From the NCBI RefSeq assembly GCF_001713395.1, contig NZ_CP016452.1, positions 1,612,001-1,676,000 of the forward strand: a stretch of 64,000 bases of DNA, given 5' to 3'. Shown piece after piece: positions 53,925 to 63,682 of this stretch. The position numbers were made by a program, and so were the translations under genes. This DNA comes from Sinorhizobium sp. RAC02 (GTDB lineage Bacteria; Pseudomonadota; Alphaproteobacteria; Rhizobiales; Rhizobiaceae). Numbering within the stretch: the first letter of the stretch is position 1; each line of letters starts with the position of its first letter. A model generated the notes under the pieces. The model was not told where the DNA came from, did no database searches, and saw only the letters and a program-made list of their open reading frames with translations.

Positions 53925-54424
53925 CGGCCGTCGATGTCGGCAGCATCCTGCGTGAGGGAAGCGCCGTTGGCACGACCGCCGCGCATCTGATCGGCATCAA
54001 GGCAGCCGGCAAGGGGTTCAAGAAGAGCGAGACGATCACCCGCTGGGTCGATGCGATGCTCAAGGCGAAAGTCGCCAAGATCGGCGTTCGTGGCGTGGGT
54101 CTGGCCGGTGCCGCCATTCCAATCCCCGCCGTCGGCCTTGCAACGAACATCGCAACCACCGTCGCCAAGCTCGGCATCAAGGTGACGCTGAGCAAGCTCG
54201 TCGCCCGCACGGCAATGGAGGTTCACTGGCGTGCCTACCAGGAAACCGTGATTGCCGGCGCGTTCGGCGCCACCGGCGGCCCCGTCGGCCCCGCTTCGGC
54301 GATGTTCCACGAGATCTTCACCAAGCGCAGCTTCACCCGCATCTTCGGCAAACATGACACCGCGGCCCTGATCAAGGAGCCCGCCGGCTGGATGGCGCTG
54401 AACGACAAGCTGATGCTGATGTAA
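53693..54424 (+). CDS. Unknown Gly/Ala-rich protein, possibly 5'-truncated
   Basis: 243 codons, nominally from TTG 53693 (GTG at 53696). Neither start has a clear ribosome site, and the first 232 bases overlap the run-out of the M20 gene. The sequence is coding-like: TASNLVSVIHFLREAYGAEE, then the Ala/Gly-rich GGSAVSLAGGLASGVTAVDVG and LAGAAIPIPAVGLATNIATTVAKLG, likely membrane-associating helices. It ends PAGWMALNDKLMLM. No domain recognised. The natural start was probably removed by the event that deleted the M20 stop. Confidence 0.65.
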   Translation: MVRGIDDTASNLVSVIHFLREAYGAEEADEKVIPNPAFLANGHDGLSPKTRKYFTGRTFKGLGGSAVSLAGGLASGVTAVDVGSILREGSAVGTTAAHLIGIKAAGKGFKKSETITRWVDAMLKAKVAKIGVRGVGLAGAAIPIPAVGLATNIATTVAKLGIKVTLSKLVARTAMEVHWRAYQETVIAGAFGATGGPVGPASAMFHEIFTKRSFTRIFGKHDTAALIKEPAGWMALNDKLMLM

Positions 54425-54442
54425 GGCTTGCCGCGGCAAGCC
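54425..54442 (+). terminator. 18-base hairpin directly after stop
   Basis: GGCTTGCC and GGCAAGCC arms separated by GC form a perfect dyad immediately after the TAA at 54422-54424. No T-run follows. Probably a transcript end or stabiliser. The rest of the 54443-54716 gap shows nothing else I can support. Confidence 0.5.
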
Positions 54443-54716
54443 CATCACGGTTGGCTTGCCGCTCACCGCTCCAAAGCCCAGCGCACCCTCATCATTGATG
54501 GCCGTGGCGACGCTGACCGGCTATGCCACGCCATTTGCGGTTTAGCGATTGGTGGATAGCGTGACTGAAATGAGCCAGGCTTGATACAAGAGGACCTTGC
54601 CGTGAAGAACGCGCAGGCCCTTACGCAACGCGCGCGCCACCTGGGCTGCGGGCGGCCACTTTGACGATGCCGTCCGCCAGGTGTAGACTGAAGTCGCATC
54701 GTTCGGAGCATCAGCC

Positions 54717-54965
54717 ATGCATATTGGAGTGCTCATACTTGGTCTGGCAATAGCCGTGATCCCCACCTTGGCGGATGCCCACAATTGCAAATGCCGAAAT
54801 CGCGGCGTCATGTTCGAGCTCGGCCAGACGTCCTGCCTGAAGGTCGATGGCGGTTCCTATCTCGCGCGCTGCGAGATGAAACTCAACGTCTCGTCCTGGA
54901 CCAAGATCCAAGAAGAGTGCCCTGTCACGGAACGCATGCTACCGCGGGCTACGGTCGTCAAGTGA
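54717..54965 (+). CDS. Small secreted Cys-containing protein
   Basis: 82 residues. The N-terminus MHIGVLILGLAIAVIPTLADA is a signal peptide with cleavage after ADA. The ~61-residue mature part has five Cys (HNCKCRN, QTSCLK, LARCEM, EECPV), suggesting disulphides. It resembles small periplasmic proteins conserved in rhizobia, but no function is recognised. Orientation is opposite to the nos genes. No obvious ribosome site. Confidence 0.65.
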   Translation: MHIGVLILGLAIAVIPTLADAHNCKCRNRGVMFELGQTSCLKVDGGSYLARCEMKLNVSSWTKIQEECPVTERMLPRATVVK

Positions 54966-55050
54966 TCACCTTGAGGTGACATGGCGAAGATGGGCCAGAG
55001 TGAGAATAATAGGTTATAGCACTCGCCTTGTTTTGATGACGTAGGTTAGG

Positions 55051-55965
55051 CTATGCCCTGGCATCCAGCCGCGCTCCTTCAAAACGTCCGATCATTGCGA
55101 CGATCGATCCTGCGTCGGGCATCAGGCACGCGGCTGTTGCCAGTGCGTCGGCTATGGCGGCGGAAGGGGCAGAGACCGTGATCGAGCGCCATGTCGCGCT
55201 CGCGGGCATTCCGGTCGCAGGATCGAGGATATGCCCGTCTCTTCCGGCCTGATCGAAGGTCGTGCCCAGAGGGGCGGAGGTTGCCAGTGCGCGCTGGCGC
55301 AATGTCAGATGCTCTACGGTTTCCAGCCGTACGGGCCATTCGCCGCCCTCCGGCCGTCCCCCGAGAGCACGCAACTCACCGGTGTCGATCAGGATGTCGG
55401 TCAGGCCCTCAGCCTCCAGAAGCACGGCAACCCGGTCGGCGACATAGCCCTGACCGATCCCGTTCAGCGTCAGCGCCATGCCTGGCTGTAGGGTGATCGC
55501 CGCGGCATCGAGTTTCACCTTTTCCCAGCCGGTCTTGCGCCGCGCCTCATCGATGGCCCGCGCATCGGGTCGAACGCTATTTGCGGCGGACTCTGCCCAG
55601 AGCGCCCAGAGCGGCTGCACGGTCGGATCGAACCGCCCACCGCTCGCCCGCTGCACGGCGCCGGCAAGTGACAGGCATTCAAGCAGTTCAAAGGGCGGGG
55701 CGTCGAGATGACCCTCGCGGTTCAGCCGCGAAAGCGCGCTTTGCGGCCGGTAGAGGCTGAGAATGTTTTCCAACCTGTCGATCTCGGCCATGACGCGGGC
55801 CGTGATGGCTTCGGCCTCGGGGTGGTCGAGCCTGATCGAGGCGCGCGCGCCGAGAGCCTGACCGGTCCAGTGCCGGGCGGCTCCCGCCCTGGCGCGGGTA
55901 GTAGTAGCGGGTAGAGCAGCCATAACGGCGGAAATGGCGATCAGGCGGCGTCTTGTCAGCATCAT
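55051..55965 (-). CDS. nosX: FAD:protein FMN transferase of the nos system
   Basis: 304 residues of the ApbE family. A twin-arginine-like export signal (TRRRLIAISAVMAALPATTTRARA) directs it to the periplasm. ApbE motifs include LTLNGIGQGYVADRVAVLLEAEG and HILDPATGMPA. It attaches FMN to a Thr of NosR, needed for sustained N2O reduction. GGAGG precedes the ATG; it lies 3 bases after nosL and ends the nos operon. Confidence 0.94.
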   Translation of the reverse strand: MMLTRRRLIAISAVMAALPATTTRARAGAARHWTGQALGARASIRLDHPEAEAITARVMAEIDRLENILSLYRPQSALSRLNREGHLDAPPFELLECLSLAGAVQRASGGRFDPTVQPLWALWAESAANSVRPDARAIDEARRKTGWEKVKLDAAAITLQPGMALTLNGIGQGYVADRVAVLLEAEGLTDILIDTGELRALGGRPEGGEWPVRLETVEHLTLRQRALATSAPLGTTFDQAGRDGHILDPATGMPASATWRSITVSAPSAAIADALATAACLMPDAGSIVAMIGRFEGARLDARA

Positions 55966-55968
55966 GGG

Positions 55969-56550
55969 TCAACCTCCGGCTGGATTGGGCAGGGCGCGCA
56001 GACGGCCGAGATAGTCATCGTCGTCAGGTCCATCGTCCGTGTCGGTTTCCACCGGGGTCAGGACCATGGCATCGGTAATGTCGCTAAGCGCCAACACATG
56101 GCCGCCCTCGGCTTGGGCAAAGGCCGCAGCCCCCTCCCGATTGAAAAAGGGCACGGTCTCGGGTGCGCCCATGCCTCCTCGTCGGGCGGAACCGACGACA
56201 TAGAAGGCCAGGTCGGCGGCAATCCAGTTGCCGTCGCCAGGCCGATCCCACGTTGCCCCCGCGGTTCCCATGTCATTGACATAGACGGCGAGGATCGGCG
56301 CGACCTGCTCGGGCCCGCGCATATAGGCGATGGCGTCGCGCACCTGGCTGAAGAACAGCGGCGCGGGATTGCCTTCGAGGAAGACCTGGGCCTTGGGGCC
56401 GGGATGCTCCAGAAGGTTCATCTGGCAATGGTGGCCGAGGGTCTCGGGTGTCATGTCCTGTGGCGTGGTATTGTGGGCCACGTCTTCCTTGCAGGCGGAC
56501 AGCAGCGCGAGCATTGCCACAAGCAGCACGGGGCGAAGGCGAATTCTCAT
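55969..56550 (-). CDS. nosL: NosL copper chaperone lipoprotein
   Basis: 193 residues from the ATG at 56550. Lipoprotein signal with lipobox LLSAC, then the Cu(I)-binding C-x-M motif in LGHHCQMNLLEHPGPKAQVF. The end is Asp-rich (DTDDGPDDDD). It delivers copper for the NosZ CuZ site. It overlaps nosY by four bases. Confidence 0.94.
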   Translation of the reverse strand: MRIRLRPVLLVAMLALLSACKEDVAHNTTPQDMTPETLGHHCQMNLLEHPGPKAQVFLEGNPAPLFFSQVRDAIAYMRGPEQVAPILAVYVNDMGTAGATWDRPGDGNWIAADLAFYVVGSARRGGMGAPETVPFFNREGAAAFAQAEGGHVLALSDITDAMVLTPVETDTDDGPDDDDYLGRLRALPNPAGG

Positions 56551-57368
56551 GGCGTCACCTTCCGGAAGGCCGCGACGGCAAGCGCGATGGCGGCAAGCGG
56601 CCAGAGAAGGAGCGAGGCTGCCGATTGCCACAGGGGGATTGCGCCCGCCGCCCCGCCGATGCCGCCGGCAACGGCGACAGCTTCCGCTGCCGAAAGATTG
56701 AAGACGCGGAAGGCGTCGGCCGGATTGGCGAGCAGCGCCACGGGCAAGGCCTGCGTCGTGAAAGCCCCGCCCCCGTCCGTGACGATCAGCGCCAGCAACG
56801 CGAGGTCGTAGAGCACCACGGCCACCAGCCAAAGGGCGATGGCCAGCCCTGCCGCCCCGGAGGGTCGCCGCGCCAGCGCGGAGAGCGCATAGCCCGCACC
56901 GAGGAAGGTTGCCCCCAGCAAGACCGAAGACCAGATCAACCGCCACAGCGAGCCAAGCCCCGCGATCGCGCCGGTATCGGACCAGATGGCCACCAGTGCT
57001 GCCGCGCCATAGCCGAGCGTCACAGCAAGGCCGAGGATCGCCAGATGCGCCAACAGTTTTCCGAGCAGGATCTGCAGGCGCGAAACGGGATAGGTGAGCA
57101 GAAGCGGCAGCGTGCCGCGCTCCACCTCGCCCGCCACCGCGTCGAAACTCATCAGCAATGCCAGGAGCGGCACGAGATAGACCGCAAGCGAGGTCAGGGA
57201 CGCAACCGTCACCGAGAGCCGGTCCACGCCGACATCGCCCGTCGGGGCGGAGCCGGCAGCGGCCAGAACCAGCGCGAACAGCACCATCATGCCGGTGGCG
57301 ATGGAGACCCAGCGATTGCGGAAGGCGATGCGGAATTCGCTCATCGCGGTGGCGAGGATGCGGTTCAT
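56547..57368 (-). CDS. nosY: NosY ABC-type permease
   Basis: 273 residues with about six membrane spans, starting MNRILATAMSEFRIAFRNRW. The cytoplasmic loop VAGEVERGTLPLLLTYPVSR is characteristic of NosY/ABC-2 permeases. With NosF and NosD it forms the complex that supports CuZ assembly. It overlaps nosF by four bases. Confidence 0.94.
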   Translation of the reverse strand: MNRILATAMSEFRIAFRNRWVSIATGMMVLFALVLAAAGSAPTGDVGVDRLSVTVASLTSLAVYLVPLLALLMSFDAVAGEVERGTLPLLLTYPVSRLQILLGKLLAHLAILGLAVTLGYGAAALVAIWSDTGAIAGLGSLWRLIWSSVLLGATFLGAGYALSALARRPSGAAGLAIALWLVAVVLYDLALLALIVTDGGGAFTTQALPVALLANPADAFRVFNLSAAEAVAVAGGIGGAAGAIPLWQSAASLLLWPLAAIALAVAAFRKVTP

Positions 57369-58267
57369 TGCCCGTCCCTCCGGCTGAAATGGCTGTAGAT
57401 GTCCTCAAGGCTGGGCGGGATCACATCGAGATCGGCAATCTCTTCCCCAAGCGCTGCAATACGGGCGAGGAGCGGCAGTTTTTCCGCCTGCGAACAGGAA
57501 AGGCGCAAAAGACCGTCGTCCCCTAGCCCGCCTTCGGGAAAAGCTGCCGCCAGCGATGCCGCATGGCCGGGCGTGGGGCGAACCGAGAAGGCGACCGGCA
57601 GTGCGGCCCGGGTGCGCAAATCCGCAAGCGTGCCTTCCGCCACCAGGTCCCCACCGGAAAGAATGAGGATGCGGTCGGTGCGGGCCTCCACCTCGGTCAG
57701 TACGTGGGAGGAGAGGAGGATCGCCGTTCCCTCGGCGGAAAGGCCGTCGAGCAGATCGTAAAAATCGCGTCGCGAAACCGGGTCGAGGCCCGAGGTCGGC
57801 TCGTCCAGCACCAGCAGGCGCGGGCGGCCGATCAGCGTCTGAGCGAGGCCCACACGCTGGCGCATGCCCTTGGAATAGGTGCCGATCCGACGCCGAGCGG
57901 CGTGGGTCAGCCCCACACGGGACAGGAGTTCCATGGCCTGGCGCGGGTTTTCGCCGCGCAGGGCCAGATAGTGGCGCAGCTGCTCTTCCCCTGTGAGGGC
58001 GGGATGGAAGGCGACGTTTTCCGGCAAATAGGCAACCTGCGCCCGCGCGGACGCCGAGCCCGGAGGCGCGCCGCAAACCGACACCTCGCCGCCATCGAAG
58101 GGAATGAGGCCGAGGACGATCTTCATCATCGTCGATTTGCCTGCGCCGTTATGGCCGAGCAGCGCTGCGCGTTTTCCCGGCTCCAGCGTCAGCGAAACCT
58201 GCTTCAGCGCCTCGACGGTCTGAAACCGCTTAGTGAGCCGAGAGATTGTCAGGGTCGGTGTCATCAT
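57365..58267 (-). CDS. nosF: NosF ABC ATPase
   Basis: 300 residues from the ATG at 58267 (a second ATG follows). Walker A is GHNGAGKST near residue 37, the signature YSKGMRQRVGLAQ, Walker B LLVLDEPTSGLDP, and LLSSHVLTEVE. Its start is 38 bases inside nosD, an extended overlap that implies translational coupling. Confidence 0.94.
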   Translation of the reverse strand: MMTPTLTISRLTKRFQTVEALKQVSLTLEPGKRAALLGHNGAGKSTMMKIVLGLIPFDGGEVSVCGAPPGSASARAQVAYLPENVAFHPALTGEEQLRHYLALRGENPRQAMELLSRVGLTHAARRRIGTYSKGMRQRVGLAQTLIGRPRLLVLDEPTSGLDPVSRRDFYDLLDGLSAEGTAILLSSHVLTEVEARTDRILILSGGDLVAEGTLADLRTRAALPVAFSVRPTPGHAASLAAAFPEGGLGDDGLLRLSCSQAEKLPLLARIAALGEEIADLDVIPPSLEDIYSHFSRRDGQ

Positions 58268-59561
58268 AATTTCCTTCGGCCCAGCGACCGGCGGCCTCGG
58301 CTTCGTAGCCAAGGATTTCGGGCGGGACGGATATGGTCAGGGGGCGCATCAGCGGCGCGCTGTCGCGCACGCCTCCGGGCAGCGTTGCGGGAAAGTCCCG
58401 CTGGCTCCAGCGTACGAGTTGCACGGCGGGCGAGCCGATCAGCAGGCTCGCCGCCGGTTGCGACCAGAGGATCTGGTCCATCAGGTCGTTGGGGCGGTAG
58501 AAACTGTCGGCGATGCCATCGGCATTGAGGTCGAAGGCCGGATGGTCGGACCAGAAATTGCCCCGGCCCTCATGGCTCCATTCTATGTTGCGGGTGCCGA
58601 CATATTTCACCTGCTCGCGGTTGGCGATGAAGGCATTGCCGGTCAGCACGTTCTTCTCCGAGCCGGCGGTGAAGTGAATGCCGATACCGCAATTCTCGAA
58701 ACGGTTGTCCCAGATGAGGTTCTTGTGGGCGTTATAGATGAAGAAACATTTCTTCGTGCCGCCCCGCACCAGGTTGCCGGTGACGTCGGCATTGTTGGCA
58801 TAGTTCAGCATCAGCCCGTGTTCACGGTCGCCAAGGCTGAGATTGTTCAGGATCTTCGCCCGGTTGGAGAACATGATGGCGAAACCGAGATGGTTTCCAA
58901 CCGAGACATTGCCGGAAACCTCGGTATTTCGGGTGTACATGAAATGCACGGCAAAGCGCAGGTCGCGCATGATGTTGCCGCGATAGACACTGTCGGCGCT
59001 GGCGTTGGAGAAGATACCGTCGCGGCCGTAACGGATCAAATTGCCCTCAAGCCGCGTGCCGGGACTGTTCCAGACATAGATGCCGTTGCCGCGCTCGTTC
59101 ATGCGCGGGCTGTTTGTTCCGACGATCTCGTTTTGCAGGACAGTGGCGTTTCGGCCGCCATGCACGTCGATGCCATGCATATTGCCCGTGACAAGCAGCT
59201 TTTCGATATGGACGCGGTCGGCGCCCTGAAGGATTTTAACGCCTGAATCGAGATCCTGGTTCACCCGCCCCGACCCGGTAACTGTAAAACCCGTCAACGT
59301 CACATCCGGCGCGGAAATCGTCATCACGCTGCCATGGCCCTCTCCGTCCACCACCGCCCCGCGGGGTCCGAGAATGGTGAGCGGACGGTCGACGGTGACG
59401 GGTCCGCGATAGGCCCCGTCGGTCAGTTTCAGCACATCGCCGGGGGCAGCCCCGGCGATGGCAGCCGCTAGGCTGCCCGTTCCCGGCACAACGGCGCGCT
59501 CCGCCGCCGCAAGCGGCGACGCGAGAAGAAGGCCGATCAGGAGAACGGGCAGACGCATCAT
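58230..59561 (-). CDS. nosD: NosD periplasmic beta-helix protein
   Basis: 443 residues with a signal peptide (LPVLLIGLLLASPLAAA). The body is a run of parallel beta-helix (CASH/NosD) repeats: GMHGIDVHGGRNATVLQNEI, RMNERGNGIYVWNSPGTRLEGN, NHLGFAIMFSNRAKILNNLS and HGLMLNYANNADVTGNLV. It partners NosFY and NosL in copper-site maturation of NosZ. It lies 3 bases after nosZ. Confidence 0.95.
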   Translation of the reverse strand: MMRLPVLLIGLLLASPLAAAERAVVPGTGSLAAAIAGAAPGDVLKLTDGAYRGPVTVDRPLTILGPRGAVVDGEGHGSVMTISAPDVTLTGFTVTGSGRVNQDLDSGVKILQGADRVHIEKLLVTGNMHGIDVHGGRNATVLQNEIVGTNSPRMNERGNGIYVWNSPGTRLEGNLIRYGRDGIFSNASADSVYRGNIMRDLRFAVHFMYTRNTEVSGNVSVGNHLGFAIMFSNRAKILNNLSLGDREHGLMLNYANNADVTGNLVRGGTKKCFFIYNAHKNLIWDNRFENCGIGIHFTAGSEKNVLTGNAFIANREQVKYVGTRNIEWSHEGRGNFWSDHPAFDLNADGIADSFYRPNDLMDQILWSQPAASLLIGSPAVQLVRWSQRDFPATLPGGVRDSAPLMRPLTISVPPEILGYEAEAAGRWAEGNYDDTDPDNLSAH

Positions 59562-59564
59562 CGG

Positions 59565-61493
59565 TCAGGCGCCCTTCGGTTCCACGAACATGCGACCGCG
59601 CATTTCCATGTGCAGGGCGTGGCAGAACCACTGGCAATAGTACCAGTAGACGCCGGGATTGGCGGCGACGAAGGTGACGGAACTCGTCTGCTGCGGGCCG
59701 ACCTCCATCGCCACGCCATGGTTGCCCATGGTGAAACCGTGGGTCAGGTCGTCGATCTCATCGAGATTGGTGACGATCACCGTGATCTCGTCGCCTTCCT
59801 TCACCGTGAAGCTTTCCTGGCTGAAACTGGGCGCGACCGAGGTCAGGTAGACGCGGACCTTGTTGCCGTCGCGGATCACGGCATCGGTCCATTCGTCGAT
59901 ATTGACGCCATCGGCCTCGGCCTGCTTGCGCGTTTCGGCCCACAACGGATCGTTGCGGTCCCAGACGGAGCGGATGTTCGACAGGATCGAGGGGGCGACG
60001 GCAATCGCATCATGCGGCTCGGCGAAGGTCGGGCCATCATGCATCAGCACCATCTTGTCGCCGGAGATGTCGATTAGCTGGTCGTTTTCCGGCTTCAGCG
60101 GGCCGACGTTCAGGAAGCGGTCCTTGGAGAACTTGCACAGGCACACCAGCCAGTCGTTGGACGCATCCAGCGTCTCGCCCATGACCGTCTTCAGGTGGCC
60201 CGGCTGGTATTGAACGTCCAGCTTGTCCTTGATCGGGTTGATCTTCTCGCCGGCATAGGCGCGGATCGCCTCGTCGATGTTCCACTTCACCACCTGGCTG
60301 TCGAGGAAGAGCGAAGTATAGGCGTTGCCGCGTCCGTCGAAGGCGGTATGAAGCGGACCGAGGCCCAGTTCAGGCTCTGCCACCACGGCGCTGCGAGGCT
60401 CGGCATTGTCGTAGAACAGGGCATCGAACTTCGTCACGTCCAGCACAGTGACGGTGGGCGACAGCTTGCCGGCAACGCAGAGGTGCTTCTTGTCCGGCGC
60501 CATGTTGCAGCCATGGGGATTGTTGGCGATCGGAATGTAGCGGGTGAAGAGGGACTTGGCCTCCTTGCGCCCGTCCACCACCTTGACGCCGTTGATCTCC
60601 TCGTACTGGCCGGCCGCGATGGCCTTCTCGATCTCGGCGAGGTTGAAGACGACGATGTGGTCCATCTCGGACTTGGTCATCTCCTCCAGGGTCATGCCCA
60701 TTTCGGAGTTGTAGCTGGTCGAAAATGCCCATTTGCCTTCGTAGTCGGCGTCGCAATTGTCGAGGTTGCCCGACACCTTCACCTGCCAGGCCACATCCCA
60801 CTTGTCCGCATCGACAGCCGTGAAGATGTTCACATAGGTCGAGACATCCGTCATGGTCGAACCGTCATTGACCAGCGGCGCTTCGTCCTCACCGTTGCAG
60901 AACACGTAGTTCGACCGCGGCCATTTCTGCGGACGCATGCCGTGGATGCCCTTGGCGTTTGGAATTTCCAGGATGGCATCGGTCTTCATCACGTCGCAGC
61001 GCACCCGCGCCACACGGGTGTTGGCCTTGTCGTTCATGAACAGGTAGCGACCGTCATACTTGCCCTCGGTGAAGGACATGTGGACATGGTGAAGGTCGCC
61101 ATTGTCATGGATCTGCTTGCCGTTGGCAGCAAGCTGCTTCCTGGTCTTTTCCGTCATCGAGCGCTGGTGAACGCGGAGCGATTCATTGGTCTGACCCCAG
61201 CCGGTGGCCGAGCAGCGGTTGAACACCGGCACCCGCATCAGTTCGCGCATGGAGGGGATGCCGAGAATGCGCATCTCACCGGTCTGCCCCGAAGACCAGA
61301 AGCCGTAATAGTCATCCAGCTTGCCGGGTGCGACCGACCCGTCAGCCCCGGTGGCGGCGCGCGCCGGCGTCGCCAGCCCCGCAGCGCCCAAGCCCAGTGC
61401 GGCAGGACCCATCGCCCCGGCCAGCACGGCGCTTCCTGCCGTGGCACTGAACAGCGCTCGGCGGCTCAATCCCTTGTTTTCCTTCGATTCCAT
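59565..61493 (-). CDS. nosZ: Nitrous oxide reductase
   Basis: 642 residues from the ATG at 61493. A twin-arginine signal ([19 protein letters not shown]) marks clade I (Tat-dependent) NosZ. CuZ His motifs are [23 protein letters not shown] and DDLTHGF. The CuA site is C620, C624, H628 and M631 in [12 protein letters not shown], with Trp622 between the cysteines. It reduces N2O to N2 in the periplasm. All expected ligands are present, so it should be functional. Confidence 0.97.
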   Translation of the reverse strand: MESKENKGLSRRALFSATAGSAVLAGAMGPAALGLGAAGLATPARAATGADGSVAPGKLDDYYGFWSSGQTGEMRILGIPSMRELMRVPVFNRCSATGWGQTNESLRVHQRSMTEKTRKQLAANGKQIHDNGDLHHVHMSFTEGKYDGRYLFMNDKANTRVARVRCDVMKTDAILEIPNAKGIHGMRPQKWPRSNYVFCNGEDEAPLVNDGSTMTDVSTYVNIFTAVDADKWDVAWQVKVSGNLDNCDADYEGKWAFSTSYNSEMGMTLEEMTKSEMDHIVVFNLAEIEKAIAAGQYEEINGVKVVDGRKEAKSLFTRYIPIANNPHGCNMAPDKKHLCVAGKLSPTVTVLDVTKFDALFYDNAEPRSAVVAEPELGLGPLHTAFDGRGNAYTSLFLDSQVVKWNIDEAIRAYAGEKINPIKDKLDVQYQPGHLKTVMGETLDASNDWLVCLCKFSKDRFLNVGPLKPENDQLIDISGDKMVLMHDGPTFAEPHDAIAVAPSILSNIRSVWDRNDPLWAETRKQAEADGVNIDEWTDAVIRDGNKVRVYLTSVAPSFSQESFTVKEGDEITVIVTNLDEIDDLTHGFTMGNHGVAMEVGPQQTSSVTFVAANPGVYWYYCQWFCHALHMEMRGRMFVEPKGA

Positions 61494-61525
61494 GATCGGA
61501 CTCCTGTTTATAAACCTGACTTCAA

Positions 61526-63682
61526 TTAAACTTTGGCTGCGGTCTGGTGGACCGGGATACCGCCGGGACTCGCCGCGAGCTTTGCCCGTGACTTCATCTT
61601 CTTCATCACGACGGGGCAGATCGTTTCGGACTGGTAGAGCACCTGGCAGTGCAGGCAGTTGATGCATTCGTTCGGGTTGATCTCGCCGGTCCGATGAATG
61701 GCCTGCACCGGACACTGGTTGGAGCAGCTCTGGCAGGGGTTTCCGCATTCATGGTAGCGCTTGAGCCAGTCGAACATGCGCATGCGCGCGGGGATCGCCA
61801 ACGCCGCACCCAGCGGGCAGAGGTAGCGGCAGTAGAACCGCTCGACGAAGAGCCCGGCGACCAGCAGTGCGACGGCATAGGCCACGAACGGCCAGGCGCG
61901 GATGAATTTCAGGATGATCGCGGTCTTGAAAGGCTCGATTTCGGCCAGATGTTCGGCCTGCTCGACGCTGACCAGCGACACCCCGAAAAGCCCAAGGAAG
62001 ATCATGTATTTGATCGGCCACAGCCGCTCGTGCAGGCCCCAGGGCAGCGTCCACTGTGGAACATGCAGCTTGCGCGCGATCTGGTTGGTAAGTTCCTGCA
62101 GGGCGCCAAAGGGGCACAGCCAGCCGCAATAGGCGCCCCGCCCCCAGAACAGCAGCGCGGCGGCCAGGGAGAACCACAGGATGAAGGTCAGCGGGTCCAG
62201 CAGGAAGGCTTGCCAGCTGAAGCCGTTCACGAGACTGCCGAACAGCGCCATCAGGTTGACGACTGAAAGCTGTGCGTTGGCGTACCAGCCGAGGAAGACC
62301 AGCGTCACCACCAGGAAGCCCATGCGGAAAATATAGAAGCCGCGCGCGTTCCGAACCGCATAGGTCTGGAAGAAGAACACCCCGGTCAGCACCACGAGCA
62401 TGACGCCCAGCACGACGATCTTCAGCGTCGAGTCGCTCCAGATGCGTTTCCACAGCTCCGCCTGCGCGGTTCCCTCGTCACGATCTGCGACAGCGGCGAC
62501 GTCCTTTGCCGGCGGCTCAACGGCGCGCAGATATTTTTGTGGCAGCTGGTAAGCGAGATCGAATGTATGAAAGACCTTCTCGATCGGCCCGACCTCGCGT
62601 TGCGCCAGGAGTTGGATGCGGAAAGGTTTTGTCGGATCGAAGCCGAGGCCAGCGGGAATGCGGAACAGGTCCATCTCGTTGAATTCCGGCGCGCCGGCAA
62701 GCGCAATGGCGCCAAGACGACGATGGTCACGATCACGGAAGCGGACAGAAACATCATCCTGGATAAGCACGATGCGGTCGAAAATGCCGCCACGCACATA
62801 ACCCGAGCCTTTGAAGGAGTAGAGCCCGCGCGCCATCACCGCGACGGCATTCTCGCCTTCGCCCAGCCATCCCTCAAGGTTGGACACCTCCGCCGAGCCG
62901 AGCAGCGCCTCGCCGATGGCGGGAACAGAGACCAGCGCCGTCTGCATCTCGATGAAGGTGGTTTGCGGCGCTTGCCCAATCGCGCGCTCGCGCGCTCGCT
63001 CGTCGGGATGTTCGGCGAAGGCAGCATTGACCTGCGCCACATCGAGCGACAGCCGGCGCAACGTTCCATCGCCCTCGGCCTCGGCCCAGTCCTGCGGCGA
63101 GGCCGCAGCGGGGTCGATCTCGAAACGCGGGCCGGCATTTTCCACGTCCGGGGCCAGTCCGCCAAGGCCGAGCGCACGCGCGACCTTCAGCCCCGAACGA
63201 ACGATGGAGTCGTCGATTACCATCACCGTCACCGTCGCGCCGGAGATGATATCCACCTCATGCGCCGTGCCGCCGGACTTCGCCTCAGCGACGAGGTCGA
63301 GGCCAGCATAACCGGCAACCAGCGCCTTGATCTTCGCATCTGGAATGCCGATGAGAACGATGGGCTCGGAGTGTTTCACCAACCGGACGCTGACGATCCT
63401 CGCATCCTTGTCCACCGCCACGAGCGTATGGATCGGCTTGCCGGAATAGCCGGTCGTTCCCACAAAATCTGAAGTGATAAAGACCCAGGCGACCGTCTGG
63501 CCGCCCTTCAACACCGGGGCCACCGCCAGATCGTCACGCACCGGGCCGAAGCGCTCCGCGCCCGGCACGAGTTCCGAGGCCGTTGCCCCGGGCAAATACT
63601 CCTGCAACACCGTAGCCGCGCTGGCCGAGACCGCAACGCAAAGGCTGACGCAAAGCAGAAGGACAAGACGGAGGAGTTTCAT
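61526..63682 (-). CDS. nosR: NosR flavo-iron-sulfur membrane protein
   Basis: 718 residues from the ATG at 63682. A signal peptide ([14 protein letters not shown]), then the periplasmic FMN-binding domain with the attachment motif SGAT at 147-150 (Thr150). Several membrane spans follow (about residues 410-620) with [11 protein letters not shown] and [11 protein letters not shown]. The C-terminal ferredoxin region has [13 protein letters not shown] and [18 protein letters not shown]. It feeds electrons to NosZ and is needed for nosZ expression. It is the first gene of nosRZDFYLX. Confidence 0.95.
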   Translation of the reverse strand: MKLLRLVLLLCVSLCVAVSASAATVLQEYLPGATASELVPGAERFGPVRDDLAVAPVLKGGQTVAWVFITSDFVGTTGYSGKPIHTLVAVDKDARIVSVRLVKHSEPIVLIGIPDAKIKALVAGYAGLDLVAEAKSGGTAHEVDIISGATVTVMVIDDSIVRSGLKVARALGLGGLAPDVENAGPRFEIDPAAASPQDWAEAEGDGTLRRLSLDVAQVNAAFAEHPDERARERAIGQAPQTTFIEMQTALVSVPAIGEALLGSAEVSNLEGWLGEGENAVAVMARGLYSFKGSGYVRGGIFDRIVLIQDDVSVRFRDRDHRRLGAIALAGAPEFNEMDLFRIPAGLGFDPTKPFRIQLLAQREVGPIEKVFHTFDLAYQLPQKYLRAVEPPAKDVAAVADRDEGTAQAELWKRIWSDSTLKIVVLGVMLVVLTGVFFFQTYAVRNARGFYIFRMGFLVVTLVFLGWYANAQLSVVNLMALFGSLVNGFSWQAFLLDPLTFILWFSLAAALLFWGRGAYCGWLCPFGALQELTNQIARKLHVPQWTLPWGLHERLWPIKYMIFLGLFGVSLVSVEQAEHLAEIEPFKTAIILKFIRAWPFVAYAVALLVAGLFVERFYCRYLCPLGAALAIPARMRMFDWLKRYHECGNPCQSCSNQCPVQAIHRTGEINPNECINCLHCQVLYQSETICPVVMKKMKSRAKLAASPGGIPVHQTAAKV

